Source: Paenibacillus periandrae
GTDB lineage: Bacteria > Bacillota > Bacilli > Paenibacillales > NBRC-103111
Direction of reading: 5' to 3'
NCBI RefSeq assembly: GCF_022458865.1
Contig: NZ_JAJNMU010000018.1
Coordinates: 168,527-232,526 of the forward strand
Length of the DNA: 64,000 nt
Positions 27,888-37,254 of the stretch are shown piece after piece (the stretch's first letter is position 1; the number at the start of each line of letters is the position of its first letter). A program made the position numbers and the translations under genes. The notes beneath the pieces were generated by a model. That model saw only the letters and a list, made by a program, of their open reading frames with translations, did not search any database and was not told the origin of the DNA.

Positions 27888-28022
27888 ACCAAGAGAAATG
27901 AAGCTAATGGGAATAATTTTAAGGAATTCTATGCAATCGGCTGGTTAAGAGGTGTAGTGTCCAGCATAAGGGTGTTCAGCCGTTATCGTTCCCTGTAGCT
28001 TAATCTTAAAAAGCTATAATTT

Positions 28023-28305
28023 TCAGAAGGATGAAGTTTGTTTAACAGTAGACCATTGGATATGTGGAAACTGGTCATCATTAACTGTAACTGCTCCAAC
28101 GCAAACATTTGTCTGAACAGGATTTTCAAGATAATGCTCAATTGTAAACCTAATTGCTTTTGAAGTTTTCAAGTTCAACAGTTCACTCTTATGAATCCAA
28201 AACAATTCTCCCTCATCTGAGGGGATAAAGTTACTATGGGTCGTCTCTCCAAAATAAACGTATTGTTGCCTGATTTCACCGCTACTATGAATACTACATC
28301 ATACC
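28023..28305 (-). pseudogene. NUDIX hydrolase, C-terminal fragment
   Basis: About 85-90 codons reading YVYFGETTHSNFIPS, EGELFWIHKSELLNLKTSKA and so on to a stop at 28023. This is the C-terminal half of a Bacillus-type NUDIX hydrolase, starting after the catalytic box. Upstream, a matching segment (RYDVVFIVAV) continues in another frame at about 28280-28310, so there is also a frameshift. The NUDIX box itself (GX5EX7REUXEEXGU) is not present. Confidence 0.6.
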
Positions 28306-28313
28306 GAGGGAGT

Positions 28314-28349
28314 TTAATAAAAAAATGCCCCACAGACGGGCTATGGGGT
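28314..28349 (-). terminator. Minus-strand terminator-like hairpin
   Basis: On the minus strand CCCCATAGCCCGTCTGTGGGG forms a short imperfect stem followed by CATTTTTTTATT. It lies upstream of the NUDIX fragment and would stop transcription entering from the non-coding DNA to its right. Confidence 0.5.
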
Positions 28350-28472
28350 TAAGATATTTAAAAAGGGAGCAACTCTTATTATAGTTACATTTATTAATTC
28401 ACCGTAATAAGATGATTTAAAGTTTATTACAAACTACTGTCACTCTTTTTGTTGTGGTACTCTCCCTTGGTT

Positions 28473-28517
28473 ACTCATAAATTTGCCAAAAGTCAAAAAT
28501 GGACCGATAAATTTGCC
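28473..28517. repeat. 15-bp direct repeat pair
   Basis: ACTCATAAATTTGCC (28473-28487) and ACCGATAAATTTGCC (28503-28517) are 30 bp apart, start to start. Spacing and size resemble transposase-binding repeats at an element end, but no transposase is adjacent. Confidence 0.45.
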
Positions 28518-28519
28518 CT

Positions 28520-29257
28520 GAGTTCACATTTGATTGCTCTAAACGAAATTTAATAAAGAAAATGGCTTCGAAATTGCTTGGGCCCTTCCCTTTCTAAAGG
28601 GTGAAACATAATAAAAACCCAGTAAAATCAAGCCATTTTTTGAAATCGGCAAACTTATAGTTCCACGCACTGTAAACATTTGAGTAAAGTCACAGTTGTT
28701 TATGTAACTTAACCCATATTTTTGCCGCTTTAGAGAGGTTATGCTTCCAATTTCATGTGGCAACCTTATGCTTCCAAACATCACCAAAGTTAATAAGTAG
28801 TTTATTGCAGCGGTTACAACTCTATGATTATGAATCCTTCTTTATTTTTTGTTTCATTTTTGTCTTAGTAGGGTCACCCTCCACGAACAACAAAAAAGTA
28901 CTTAGTCATGACAAAAAAATCAAAACTGAGTACTTCCCAATGCATTTATCGGAATTTATTATTGCAAACTTTTTTAATATAGTTTCGTAGACTTTCTTCT
29001 AATTATTCCTTTATGCAGCTGTCCATCGAAAATATCAAAATCTATCTTCATAGAATTTGAGTATCATCGAGAAAAATTAATTCAATACCAGATTGTTCAA
29101 TTGACTGAACAACTTTGTTTGTCATAGAAGATAATGAGAGGTTATTATGATAATTAACATGCAAGAGCTCAAATCCCTTGTTGTTATGCGGTTTTCAGTC
29201 TAAAATTTGACGTTCAGCAAGTTCTAATTATTGTTCATATTATAACTTGTTAAAGAT
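28520..29257. other. AT-rich non-coding stretch with gene remnants
   Basis: No intact gene is seen. A hairpin AAGTACTTAGT (28896-28906) / ACTGAGTACTT (28925-28935) is followed on the minus strand by TTTTTT, a likely terminator for minus-strand transcription from the right. At about 29060-29208 the minus strand has an open frame of about 45 codons (GFELLHVNYHNN ... IELIFLDDTQIL) without a convincing start, probably the tail of a lost gene; I do not recognise its family. Confidence 0.4.
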
Positions 29258-30502
29258 TCATTTAAAATTTCTTAAGGCTTCAAGATTTTTTTGGACCTTC
29301 ACGTTATCATTACCGAAGACAAGGATAAACAAGCGATAAAGAGTCCTCATACTATTCGGCAAGGTGTATTTCGCAAAAGTGTAAACTATAAAACCTGTAT
29401 TCTTATCCTTTATCAACACTTCCTGTAACCTTATATATATAGCGGGAAAATCAACAGGTTTTTCGATCTCAAAGTTCACAAAATTGCTAACGATATGCTG
29501 ATAAACTGGGACTAGTTGTTGTACGATTGGAAGCAGATACGTTACTTGTGTAAAACGGGCGTTTACTTCAATAATAGGGATCAAATTTCCTTCCGAATCA
29601 ATAATAGAATCTACACCACATATTCCGCGGTACCCCGTCTTTCTCAAAATTGTCCCTAATCGCGTCATTTCATTACGATAAACTTCCAAGATTTCTGTAG
29701 AATAGGTAGGTGTGAAGCATGTCCCCTGATAAACTGCATTTTCATCAATTTGTTGTTCAGTAATCGCCAAAATCTCAATTCGATTTTTATCGACCCACAG
29801 CTGGCAGTTTATATTATGCCCGATAGGATGCCACCCTTCTAACAGCAATTCGAACTGTTTGCTTCTCCGGAGAATGAATCGCTGTAAAACCTCAAATGAT
29901 TTATCGCCATCAATTATTTTTAAACCTTTGCCTGATGACCCATAAGGAATTTTCAGTATACATTTTTTGAACCCTGCAATTCTTAGTGAATGATAAGCAT
30001 TCTGAAGTTCAGCAGCATTCGTGCAAAAATACCCTTTTGTCACGTTAAATCCGTTGGTTATCGCCATTTTGCGGGTAGCAAATTTGTTGTTGATTCTCTT
30101 AACCAGATCAAGATGACTTCCGAATATCCGGGCTTCGGGAATAGAATGTACTAGCTCTTCGGTTTCTTCGGAAACGATATATGGAACCAATATAGAATTC
30201 TGAAAATTTGAAGCCATATTTTCAGATAATTTTAAATCAGGTACCTGAACAATATTAGGGAGACGGACCCCCTGTTCTCGCAAATATTCCAAAAACTGCT
30301 CATCCGATTTATGACAGAAAAAAACTGTATCTCTTTCATCAGCGATAAATAACAACAGTTGCTCCTGTTGATAGACAAGTTCCAACTTCTGCACATCTGT
30401 AACGGAAGGGAACACGGCACAATCGTTCCACCTTTGTTCCTGGTTGATATTGAAAAGCCACACAAGGTTAGCACCGTTAATCAACTCTCTGGGATTGATC
30501 AT
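29258..30502 (-). CDS. ATP-grasp ligase, possible carrier-protein aminoacylating enzyme
   Basis: 414 residues. The central part is an ATP-grasp fold: KRINNKFATRKMA (start of the ATP-binding lobe), KCILKIPYGSSGKGLK (P-loop-like lysine/glycine segment), ICGVDSIIDSEGN and IIEVNARFTQVTYL (metal-binding Glu/Asn). ATP-grasp enzymes join a carboxylate to an amine or thiol through acyl phosphate. The ATG overlaps the 3' end of a carrier-protein gene by 26 bp, so the carrier is the probable acceptor, as in BtrJ/BtrI of butirosin synthesis, where BtrJ loads glutamate on the carrier. The amino acid used here is unknown. It is the last intact gene of the cluster. Confidence 0.78.
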   Translation of the reverse strand: MINPRELINGANLVWLFNINQEQRWNDCAVFPSVTDVQKLELVYQQEQLLLFIADERDTVFFCHKSDEQFLEYLREQGVRLPNIVQVPDLKLSENMASNFQNSILVPYIVSEETEELVHSIPEARIFGSHLDLVKRINNKFATRKMAITNGFNVTKGYFCTNAAELQNAYHSLRIAGFKKCILKIPYGSSGKGLKIIDGDKSFEVLQRFILRRSKQFELLLEGWHPIGHNINCQLWVDKNRIEILAITEQQIDENAVYQGTCFTPTYSTEILEVYRNEMTRLGTILRKTGYRGICGVDSIIDSEGNLIPIIEVNARFTQVTYLLPIVQQLVPVYQHIVSNFVNFEIEKPVDFPAIYIRLQEVLIKDKNTGFIVYTFAKYTLPNSMRTLYRLFILVFGNDNVKVQKNLEALRNFK

Positions 30503-30752
30503 CTTTGGTCACCAGTTTCCTTTTCACAAGATCGGCAACAAGTTGGATTGTTGCGAAATTTTCGAATAACAATTCTTTATCTTCAAACATGATATCAAAA
30601 GCGTCTTCCAATTCTACTACCAATATGACGGTTTTCAAGGAATCCAAGCCATATGTGAACAAATCCTGATCAACAGGAATGATTGTATCATGAATCTCTA
30701 GAATTTCTCTGATTTTTTCCTCAGTCGCTCTCATCACGAAGTCTACTGGCAT
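30477..30752 (-). CDS. Acyl/peptidyl carrier protein
   Basis: 91 residues, the size of a stand-alone carrier protein. The phosphopantetheine site is S38 in YGLDSLKTVILV, with the usual acidic helix (VELEDAFDIMFEDKEL) after it. AAGGAG precedes the ATG at 30752. The 3' end overlaps the ATP-grasp gene, implying coupled synthesis and a working pair. It needs a phosphopantetheinyl transferase, and none is encoded in this window. Confidence 0.9.
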   Translation of the reverse strand: MPVDFVMRATEEKIREILEIHDTIIPVDQDLFTYGLDSLKTVILVVELEDAFDIMFEDKELLFENFATIQLVADLVKRKLVTKDDQSQRVD

Positions 30753-30769
30753 GATTAAACTCCTTACGT

Positions 30770-31543
30770 TTATAAATAATGAGATCTTCGAAATTCGGTC
30801 GGTGTCATTTCGTAATATCTCTTGAAAATATCGGCAAATTGAGACCCTGAAATGTAACCTAGTCTGATAGCGATTTCACCAACGCTAAAATCTGTTTCAC
30901 GCAACAAATTTTTCGCTTTAAACATTTTCAGCTTTTGCAGATGTTTAATCGGTGAGATTTTAAAAACTTTGGAATAGGTGTTACTCAAGTATATCGGGTT
31001 GCATTGGATCATATCGGCCAGGTCTGTTAAAGTTAGAGGACGTGTAAAATGATTTCGTATATAACGATTGATTATGATCAATCTAGTATCAATATGACCG
31101 ATCGGAGTCTGGGTCTTCACTGGACAAATCTCGTTAGAATTCGTTATCGTATCGAATAGAGATTTGTTTTGAAGTGTTATTGTTCGTAAAAGAAGATCCA
31201 TATTTGTTTGATTCTTTTTGAGAATCAAGGATAACAGTTGCCTTGTTACTTCGGTGTGTTCCTTTAAAACAACAGGATACATCATATTATGAGGTTGTTC
31301 CTCCAACTGAAAAACCACCCCGCGGATACTTGCCAGCGCTTCAGGATCAACATTTACAATGCGAAACTTTTGACCGATAACCATTTGTCCGGGAGCAACT
31401 CGTTCCTTAAACTTCCTCCATTCCACGCTAACAGGTGACAGCGCCTCAACGAAAACGTAGCTTCTCTCGTCGGCATGCCACTGAACAAAACTACCCGGTG
31501 CGAAATACTCGCACATTTTTAAGGAATGAATGATGAGTTTCAT
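30770..31543 (-). CDS. AraC-family transcriptional regulator of the cluster
   Basis: 257 residues with an N-terminal sensing region of no clear family and a C-terminal AraC HTH pair (about 155-255: PLTLTDLADMIQCNPIYLSN; FSVGEIAIRLGYISGSQF; MTPTEFRRSHYL). An AGGTGATCCT site precedes the ATG. It is 17 bp upstream of the carrier-protein gene in the same direction, so it is either co-transcribed or autoregulates this small operon. It is a candidate pathway-specific activator for the larger cluster. Confidence 0.85.
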   Translation of the reverse strand: MKLIIHSLKMCEYFAPGSFVQWHADERSYVFVEALSPVSVEWRKFKERVAPGQMVIGQKFRIVNVDPEALASIRGVVFQLEEQPHNMMYPVVLKEHTEVTRQLLSLILKKNQTNMDLLLRTITLQNKSLFDTITNSNEICPVKTQTPIGHIDTRLIIINRYIRNHFTRPLTLTDLADMIQCNPIYLSNTYSKVFKISPIKHLQKLKMFKAKNLLRETDFSVGEIAIRLGYISGSQFADIFKRYYEMTPTEFRRSHYL

Positions 31544-31559
31544 AGGATCACCTACGTCG

Positions 31560-32250
31560 AATTATTTTCAGTGTATTACTATTTCTTCGATATTTTTGCC
31601 GAAATGCAGTCGAGTAAACCAGAGCAATATTCCGACCATTCACTTCGGTTATTATTCAGCTCCAAACAATCAAACGTCAAAAAAACGATAGTTTGTACAG
31701 AGATCTCCTCTGTTTTTCAGCCAAATCGAGAAGTCCTTCAATATAGATTGATTGCGAAAAAGAGCCGAAAGAAGTGTGGCTTACGATCGGGCATGAAAGT
31801 TTACATCGACTCTATGATGCTTCATGAGAAAGAGTTTGATCAGCCGCTTCGCCAAGTGTTTCAGGTAATCGCATCGAACTCTACCGTGATCACGGCACAA
31901 GCGAGCAATACCACAGCGAGATCAAGACTGATATTGACCTAAAACGACTCCCGGCCGGCAAGTTTGCGACGAACAATTTGATCTTGATGCTGGATTGTCC
32001 GCGTACAACATTCTCTGTCTGATCGGTCACTGGAGCTTGGAAGTTTTGCTCCGATCCACAACAATTTTAGCGTAGACGCATTCGTACGGCCATTCAAAAC
32101 CTAATCTATCTTGCCACACGCCATGTACGACATGCTCGTCAGGTCAAAATTCGCTTTGGTTCGTACAGTCCTTGGTTTCAAACACTTCATCGCATTTACT
32201 AGACCATCTTCATCTCATGATTGATGCTTGCTTCATATAAGCGTTGCCAC
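31560..32250 (+). pseudogene. IS1380-family transposase remnant
   Basis: The frame at 31870-32022 reads RIELYRDHGTSEQYHSEIK followed by DLKRLPAGKFATNNLIL, a conserved C-terminal block of IS1380 transposases. It is out of frame with the ORF before it (31526-31942, which ends in IDSMMLHEKEFDQPL) and runs into a stop; the following LSAYNILCLIGHW continues in a third frame. Several frameshifts and missing ends mean it is dead. It sits just beyond the AraC start and may have cut the promoter region of that operon. Confidence 0.7.
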
Positions 32251-32403
32251 CTATACGAAAGGTGTATTAAGTCTGCGTCAGTTCAAGTTGTAACAGCTTG
32301 AATAGCTCAACACTCCAATTTAATTGGTGTTTTTGACATGTTTCATTGGGCTCTCACGGATTCAGGTTTTTTTCTTTATTAAACAGCATCATTCAAGTTA
32401 GTG

Positions 32404-32431
32404 TTGAAAAAAAGGAAGGTAATCCTTCCTC
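32404..32431 (-). terminator. Minus-strand terminator downstream of the broken cysteine-transferase gene
   Basis: AGGAAGG (32413-32419) pairs with CCTTCCT (32424-32430) around TAAT; on the minus strand it is followed by T7 and CAAC. The bases 32396-32560 also contain a minus-strand open frame (GYKVVASKGNYGTKFVYFDV) lacking a start, an unrecognised remnant, which the hairpin overlaps. Confidence 0.55.
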
Positions 32432-32550
32432 ATTAGTAAGTCGTGTAACATCAAAGTATACAAATTTGGTGCCGTAATTTCCCTTGGAAGCAACCACTTT
32501 GTAGCCAAGGCCATCACACTTTTGGCTAGACTCAAAGACTTGAATATTCG

Positions 32551-33573
32551 TTAAGAAATTGACCTTATTAAACGTGGTAGAATGTCTGCTTCCTTGCCTG
32601 ATAGTTGTTCAAGATGTTCTGCGATCCTATTCAAAATGTTCTTATCTTTTGTAATGGAGTATTTAAGAGATAAATTTAAAATTATTGTAGATATTTTCTC
32701 GATGTTAGCATAGTTCGATACATATATATCAGGATCTTTGAGTATTTGAATCTCCGAAAGATACAGTAATCGTTCGATCATCCTTGATTTATGATTTTTC
32801 AAAACATAAAACGGACGAATATCCAATCTATCACCCATTGATTTAACATTATTCAAGTAACTGATTAAATGATCGTAACATCTCAACCCGTAAACCCACT
32901 CTTTTTTTAATGGCTGATTTAGTAAGTTATTTTTCTGGGATGAATTAATAGAGTACAGGTAATCTGAAAGTAACTCTTTTAGCACGTTTATATTTTGATT
33001 AAATATTGAAGAACTATTAAATGAAAGTAAATAGACCAGCTCTTGTCCCAAATCCGTTGCTTTTTTAAAATCTATATATGAGTTATTTAAATCAGAAAAA
33101 GAACACTTTCCTCTGGTGTATTTTCCATTTTGAAAATTATCTGAAATCAGAAACTCTTCAATCTCATCATCAAATCCATAAATAAATAATTCGTGAATAC
33201 GATGATATTTATTAAATGCACTTGAAGCAGGGATATAAAATTGGTCAACCAATAAAAATACATAATTGCCTTGTAAAAGTGCATCCCGGACAAACTGGGA
33301 GATATCATTACCCCACTTTAATGTGATTATATCTTTTCTAATTCTTTGCAGAATAATTCACGGACATATGCTAATATAGTATGGAACGCCCATATAAAAA
33401 TCCATACGAGAATTTATTTCGATATTATTTGGACATTCAAGCTGAACAAAATTGCTTATTATCCAGGGTTTCGCTATTTCATGATTCTGTAGGATCGAGA
33501 GAAAAGAAGCGTAGTTTGGGTAACAGTCAATAATTGGATCTGTAACGGGATGTATAATCTTAATGCAAACCAT
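32551..33573 (-). pseudogene. Papain-fold-like (BtrH-like) protein with one in-frame TGA
   Basis: Two open stretches in the same frame, 71 codons (33573-33361) and 269 codons (33357-32551), are separated only by a TGA at 33358-33360; together they make 340 residues. The start has a GAAAGGGA site. Cys17 lies in IIDCYPNYASFL, and after the stop comes GNYVFLLVDQFYIPASS, then KYHRIHELFIYGFDDEIEE: a Cys...His...Asp order like papain-fold or C39/BtrH-type domains. The C-terminal half is helical and AT-rich. Either the gene is newly dead, or TGA is read through, or this is a sequence error. It is a possible relative of the product of 55087-56319. Family assignment is tentative. Confidence 0.55.
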
Positions 33574-33639
33574 TCCCTTTCGTTATTTGGAATTTTTATA
33601 TATTTATTACATTTTACACTTGCCACACGTGAATGTCCA

Positions 33640-34400
33640 TATTATGGAAAGCTCATTTAAACTTATACTCCTTGATCCTTGCAAAAATCTTTTCTTGTAA
33701 TATTTTGTGAGATTGCGATCATTACCCCGCTCAGGAGCTTTGGTCGAAGCGAAAAAATATAAAAGGACATTACTTCCACTATAAAGTAATATTTTCTCCT
33801 GTTTTCTCGCTCATTCATAGTATTTCAACATTGACAGCTCGGAGAGGTGCCGGTAGAGAATGTAATAGATTGACCGATTACCCGTTGAGCGTAGGCGGGA
33901 ACAGAGCTTAGGATCATTCCAAAACTTTTTGGTTGTGGTTATGATCGCTCAGTGGATCTCCACGTCCGCCCTTGGGTTTTACCTCCCATGTCACGCTGGG
34001 TCTATGCCCTTACATTCCTCCCTCAGTATAATTGGATTTTCTTACGAAAAGCTCGCTGGTTCGCAGGATTTCATATCCTTTGTATGAGGTAAATGAAAGA
34101 ATCATAGTGTACGAATAGTTCCCAGACTGCATCAGGGCAAAGCGAAACAAAGGAACAATATATGTCCCCATGTTATTCCAATACTGCACACTGCTCTATG
34201 CTAGCTTTGGCGGTTCTCCCTCCCATGACTCAACGGGGCATTTCACCCTGTCATTCCATTGTTATACCTGTCCAAGGGATAGAGGCTGATCTGCTTCGTT
34301 GACTGGTCTGTGCATTTAAGGAATGAGAATTCAGTACTCGGGTGCTTTCTTTACCCGAAATCCTGCGAACGAGCCAACTTACGTTATTAATTAAGCTTTC
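33640..34400 (-). other. Non-coding 3' region of an IS110-family element, possible guide-RNA source
   Basis: A ~750-bp stretch with no open frame, immediately downstream of the IS110 transposase remnant on its coding strand. It contains an inverted repeat: GCTCGCTGGTTCGCAGGATTTC (34050-34071) and its near complement GAAATCCTGCGAACGAGCC (34358-34376), plus GC-rich hairpin-forming blocks. IS110/IS1111 elements carry a structured bridge or seek RNA in one flanking non-coding end, so this is a candidate; the RNA itself is inferred. Confidence 0.45.
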
Positions 34401-34404
34401 TTAT

Positions 34405-35045
34405 TTATGCCGCGTTTAATGCAGTGACTACTTTCTCTGGAGTGTAGGACTGCCCCTGGCGCACAATACCAACCAATATTCGAGCTAATTTCCCACATAG
34501 TTTAATAATCGAATGCACTTTTTTCATCTTTCTCGTCTGGGTATAGTGTTGGTGTAGTGCCCGAAACTCTTCGTTGTTAACAACCAAGTGCAATACCGCT
34601 AAATATAGGAATTTACGCAACCCTGACCTTCCACATTTAGTAATCTGCACCTTTCCTTTATGTTTACCGGAACTATCTTCTCCTAAGTGTAACCCTGCAA
34701 GCCTTAAAACTTGTTGCCAATGTCTATACTTGCTTAGATCACCAGTTTCCGCTAGTATACCGGCAATTGTGATTTTACCGATCCCCTTAATGGTTAATAA
34801 GCTCTGGGCTTGTGGAATTTCTTTTAAAAGGGAAATGGCCTCTTGTTCAAGATGTTATAACTGTATTGATAATGCTTCATATTGATCTAACAAAAACAAG
34901 AGGGATATTTTAACTTGTTCTGGGGCAACCGTTTGGGCTATGGACTGTTGCGCCTTTTCTACCAGTGCTTCAGCAAACGATATACTTGCCCTGCGTTTCA
35001 TGTGTGGTTTCCATCGGGCATAGATTTCTTTTGGAGTAAGGACCT
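34405..35045 (-). pseudogene. IS110-family transposase, C-terminal remnant
   Basis: About 210 codons. TIKGIGKITIAGILAETGD is the helix-hairpin-helix of the transposase_20 domain, followed by QITKCGRSGLRKFLYLAVLHL with the conserved serine region and a terminal KLARILVGIVRQG. An in-frame TAA interrupts it at about 34857 (within SIQL-stop-HLEQEA). The N-terminal RuvC-like DEDD domain is missing; at about 35045 the sequence passes directly into pncB, so the element and the pncB 3' end were joined by deletion. Confidence 0.8.
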
Positions 35046-35050
35046 TTAGG

Positions 35051-35991
35051 TCAGATGGTGACGAGATGTTCGTCGAGATCGTTGGAAGCTACAATTTTCA
35101 CATAAGGTAACCTAGCATAGTCTAGCATCTCCCGCGACTTTTTAGACAGATAAGCCATATCTCCGCTATCCAGACGGATGGCATTCATTCGTTTCCCTCT
35201 TGCTTCCAAAGCTTTAGCCGTGCGGATCACATTCGGGATACCGCTCTTCAGCGTATCGTACGTATCGACCAGCAAGGTGACTTGATCCGGATGCGTCGCG
35301 GCATATCGCCGGAATGCTTCCTCTTCCGAAACGTGGATCTGAACCCAGGCATGGGCATGCGTACCTTTGGCCGGGATGCCGAACAACATGCCCGCCCTCA
35401 GATTCGAGGTCGCGTCGAACCCGGTCAAGTATGCCGCCCGTGCTCCCCATATTGCCGCATCAGCCTCCTGGGCGCGTCTTGTTCCAAATTCAAGCAAAAC
35501 ATCGTCTGGAGCGATCCGCTTGATGCGTGCCGCTTTAGTCGCCACGAGCGTTTGGTAGTTCATAAAGTTCAAAACGGCCGTCTCGATCAACTGCGCTTCG
35601 AATATTTTGGCTTCAACCCGTATAAGCGGTTCACCCGGAAAAACAACGGTCCCTTCCGGCATCGCATACAAGTCCCCCGGAAAATGGAACCGCCTTAACT
35701 CCTCCAGAAATCCCGGCCCGTACTGTTCTTCCTACTCAGCCAAATACGAGATCTCAGCCTCTTCAAAACGGAGGTCGAGATGTAGTTCACGATCCGCTCC
35801 AATCCTGCACAGACGGCAAAACCATTGCCGAATGGAAGCTTGAGGAAATACACGTCAAATACCGCCCGATCGTTAAGCGTTCCATGGACCCAATGGGCAA
35901 ACATCATGTTAATCTGGTATTTATCCGTATGAATGGTAAGATTTCCGTACATCATATTTGTCTCCGGCCAGCTTGGAAAATTCATGGCCAA
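35051..35991 (-). pseudogene. pncB: Nicotinate phosphoribosyltransferase, frameshifted and 3'-truncated
   Basis: The N-terminus from 35991 (YGNLTIHTDKYQINMMFAHW, KLPFGNGFAVCAGLERIVNY) is typical PncB. The frame breaks near 35770 and meets a stop; the rest resumes from about 35705 (GDLYAMPEGTVVFPGEPLIR, FNMNYQT-like MNYQTLVATKAAR, RRAQEADAAIWGARAAYL, NAIRLDSGDMAYLS) and ends abruptly at the IS110 junction, losing about the last quarter. The intact enzyme would convert nicotinate to nicotinate mononucleotide. It is part of a decayed NAD-salvage operon with nadE and NUDIX remnants upstream. Confidence 0.88.
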
Positions 35992-36096
35992 CCATCCGAA
36001 TTAAGCTTCTTCTTTCCACCAATCGTCATATAAGGTGACCGGACCTCTTCGTTTATGCTCGTTAAGCGTATAGCTTTTTTCAATTAGAAGAGTACG

Positions 36097-36407
36097 TTAT
36101 TCAGGAAGGTTAACTACCTCCAAATGCCGATCCAATTCGTCGTAAGTCATGCCAAGCGCCTCTTCGTCAGGAAGACCGGGCTTCAAATCCTCCAAATCCG
36201 CGGTCGTCTTCTTCGTATACAACTGCACCGGGCAATCCAGCGCCTGAAGCAGCTGCTTCCCTGCCGCTTATTTAAGCCGTAAATCGGCGTCACATCGCAA
36301 GCTCCATCCCCGTATTTCACGAAAAATCCGGTTATTACCTCCAAAGCGTGATCGGTACCTAGTACAAGCAAGCCGTAATGGGCCGCTATGTCGTATTGTG
36401 CTTTCAT
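36097..36407 (-). pseudogene. nadE: NAD synthetase, C-terminal remnant
   Basis: MKAQYDIAAHYGLLVLGTDH, then FFVKYGDGACDVTPIYGLNK, are hallmark NadE segments (ammonia-dependent NAD synthetase, ATP/NaAD site). One base is missing after NKRQG: the next frame continues KQLLQALDCPVQLYTKK and LPDEEALGMTYDELDRHL to a TAA at 36097. The N-terminal half, with the SGGxDS ATP loop, is absent. It sits directly upstream of pncB on the same strand. Confidence 0.82.
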
Positions 36408-36409
36408 CC

Positions 36410-36722
36410 GCTCGCATACTGTATACTTTAAAGTATTCTATGTGTACATCTTTAACGTCGGTCTCCTCTTCAAGCTCACGCCGCGCCATTCGTACATGCT
36501 TTCCGAATCTTTGCAAAACCCGCCGGGCAGCGCCCATTGTCCTTCGTAGGGCCATTACTTCCTTCTAATCATCAATATCTGCAGTTCCCGGATCGGAAGC
36601 ACCTTCTTGGCCGTATTCTTTTCCGTCGAGGTTATGGTAAAAATGACAATGTCGCTGGGAGCGCCATCAGGAGTCCGGTATTTAACGGATGTGTAGGTTG
36701 ATTCGTTTTCGATGATGTCCAT
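36410..36722 (-). pseudogene. NUDIX hydrolase, broken
   Basis: It starts with an ATG at 36722 (MDIIENESTYTSVKYRTPDG). A TAA follows RELQILMIRRK at about 36556, and WPYEGQWALPGGFCKDSES continues in the same frame; the NUDIX box RRELEEETDV then appears in another frame. The catalytic box is thus present but out of frame. NUDIX proteins of this type accompany pncB and nadE in NAD-metabolism operons, and the gene order here supports that. Confidence 0.75.
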
Positions 36723-36831
36723 TTAGCCCTCATCTGTTTGCGCATTTTATATTTTCAATATGATACCCTCATTACGAAATAATCAATCGGAATGTAAAGT
36801 CATTATTGGTCCCATTTTCCAAAAAATATAC

Positions 36832-37090
36832 TCAACGACTCTTGGGTTCGATATGAAACTTCCCGTTTTCGATCCATATTCGAAACAACGCATCGAATCC
36901 TTCGCTGAAATCAGGCTTCTGCAATTTTTCCATTACACTTCTGATTCCGACCTCCGGCACTCGTTCTTTCCCAGTACGCGCTTCATTTCTTTTGACCGAC
37001 TCGACAAAATCAGGATCAAAGTAATATCCGACTACCAGGAATTTGTGCGCTTTTGCAAGCGACTCTTTGAATAAAGTGAAAAGGGCTTTA
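36832..37090 (-). pseudogene. AAA-type ATP-binding protein, C-terminal remnant
   Basis: The minus strand reads KAHKFLVVGYYFDPD, then RTGKERVPEVGIRSVMEKLQ and SEGFDALFRIWIENGKF to a TGA at 36832. This is the end of a small AAA_33/polynucleotide-kinase-like ATPase, with the family pattern RVPxxxIRxxxxKLQxPxxxEGFDxLF. The Walker A half is missing. It would be the first gene of the same decayed NAD-salvage operon. The 165 bp between it and the ABC exporter gene hold no recognisable gene. Confidence 0.65.
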
Positions 37091-37254
37091 CGTCAATGGA
37101 CTGGAGTTATTAATCAAACTGAACGCCTATAACTTATTCGAGGTGTTTTTTCTCTACACCCAAGAATGACCAATTAGTAGGCATTATAAAGGTATCCTTG
37201 CGACTTCGGTATAGATACAGGCAGCATTGTTGAACTCAATCCAATCCCCTGCCT

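Larger units (their letters stand above)
26576..27963 (+). mobile_element. IS3-family insertion sequence, 1388 bp
   Basis: It is bounded by imperfect inverted repeats: left TGGACAGCGCACCCCTTAA at 26576, right (reverse complement) TGGACACTACACCTCTTAA ending at 27963. It carries orfA and orfB of an IS3 transposase. The flanking bases (left ACT, right GCA) do not form a target duplication, so the copy has probably recombined or caused an adjacent deletion. Confidence 0.85.

Noticed and set aside
31526..31942. 138-residue plus-strand ORF as an intact gene
   Set aside because: Its 3' half overlaps, in the wrong frame, the conserved IS1380 transposase block; it is a chance frame in a degraded transposase.
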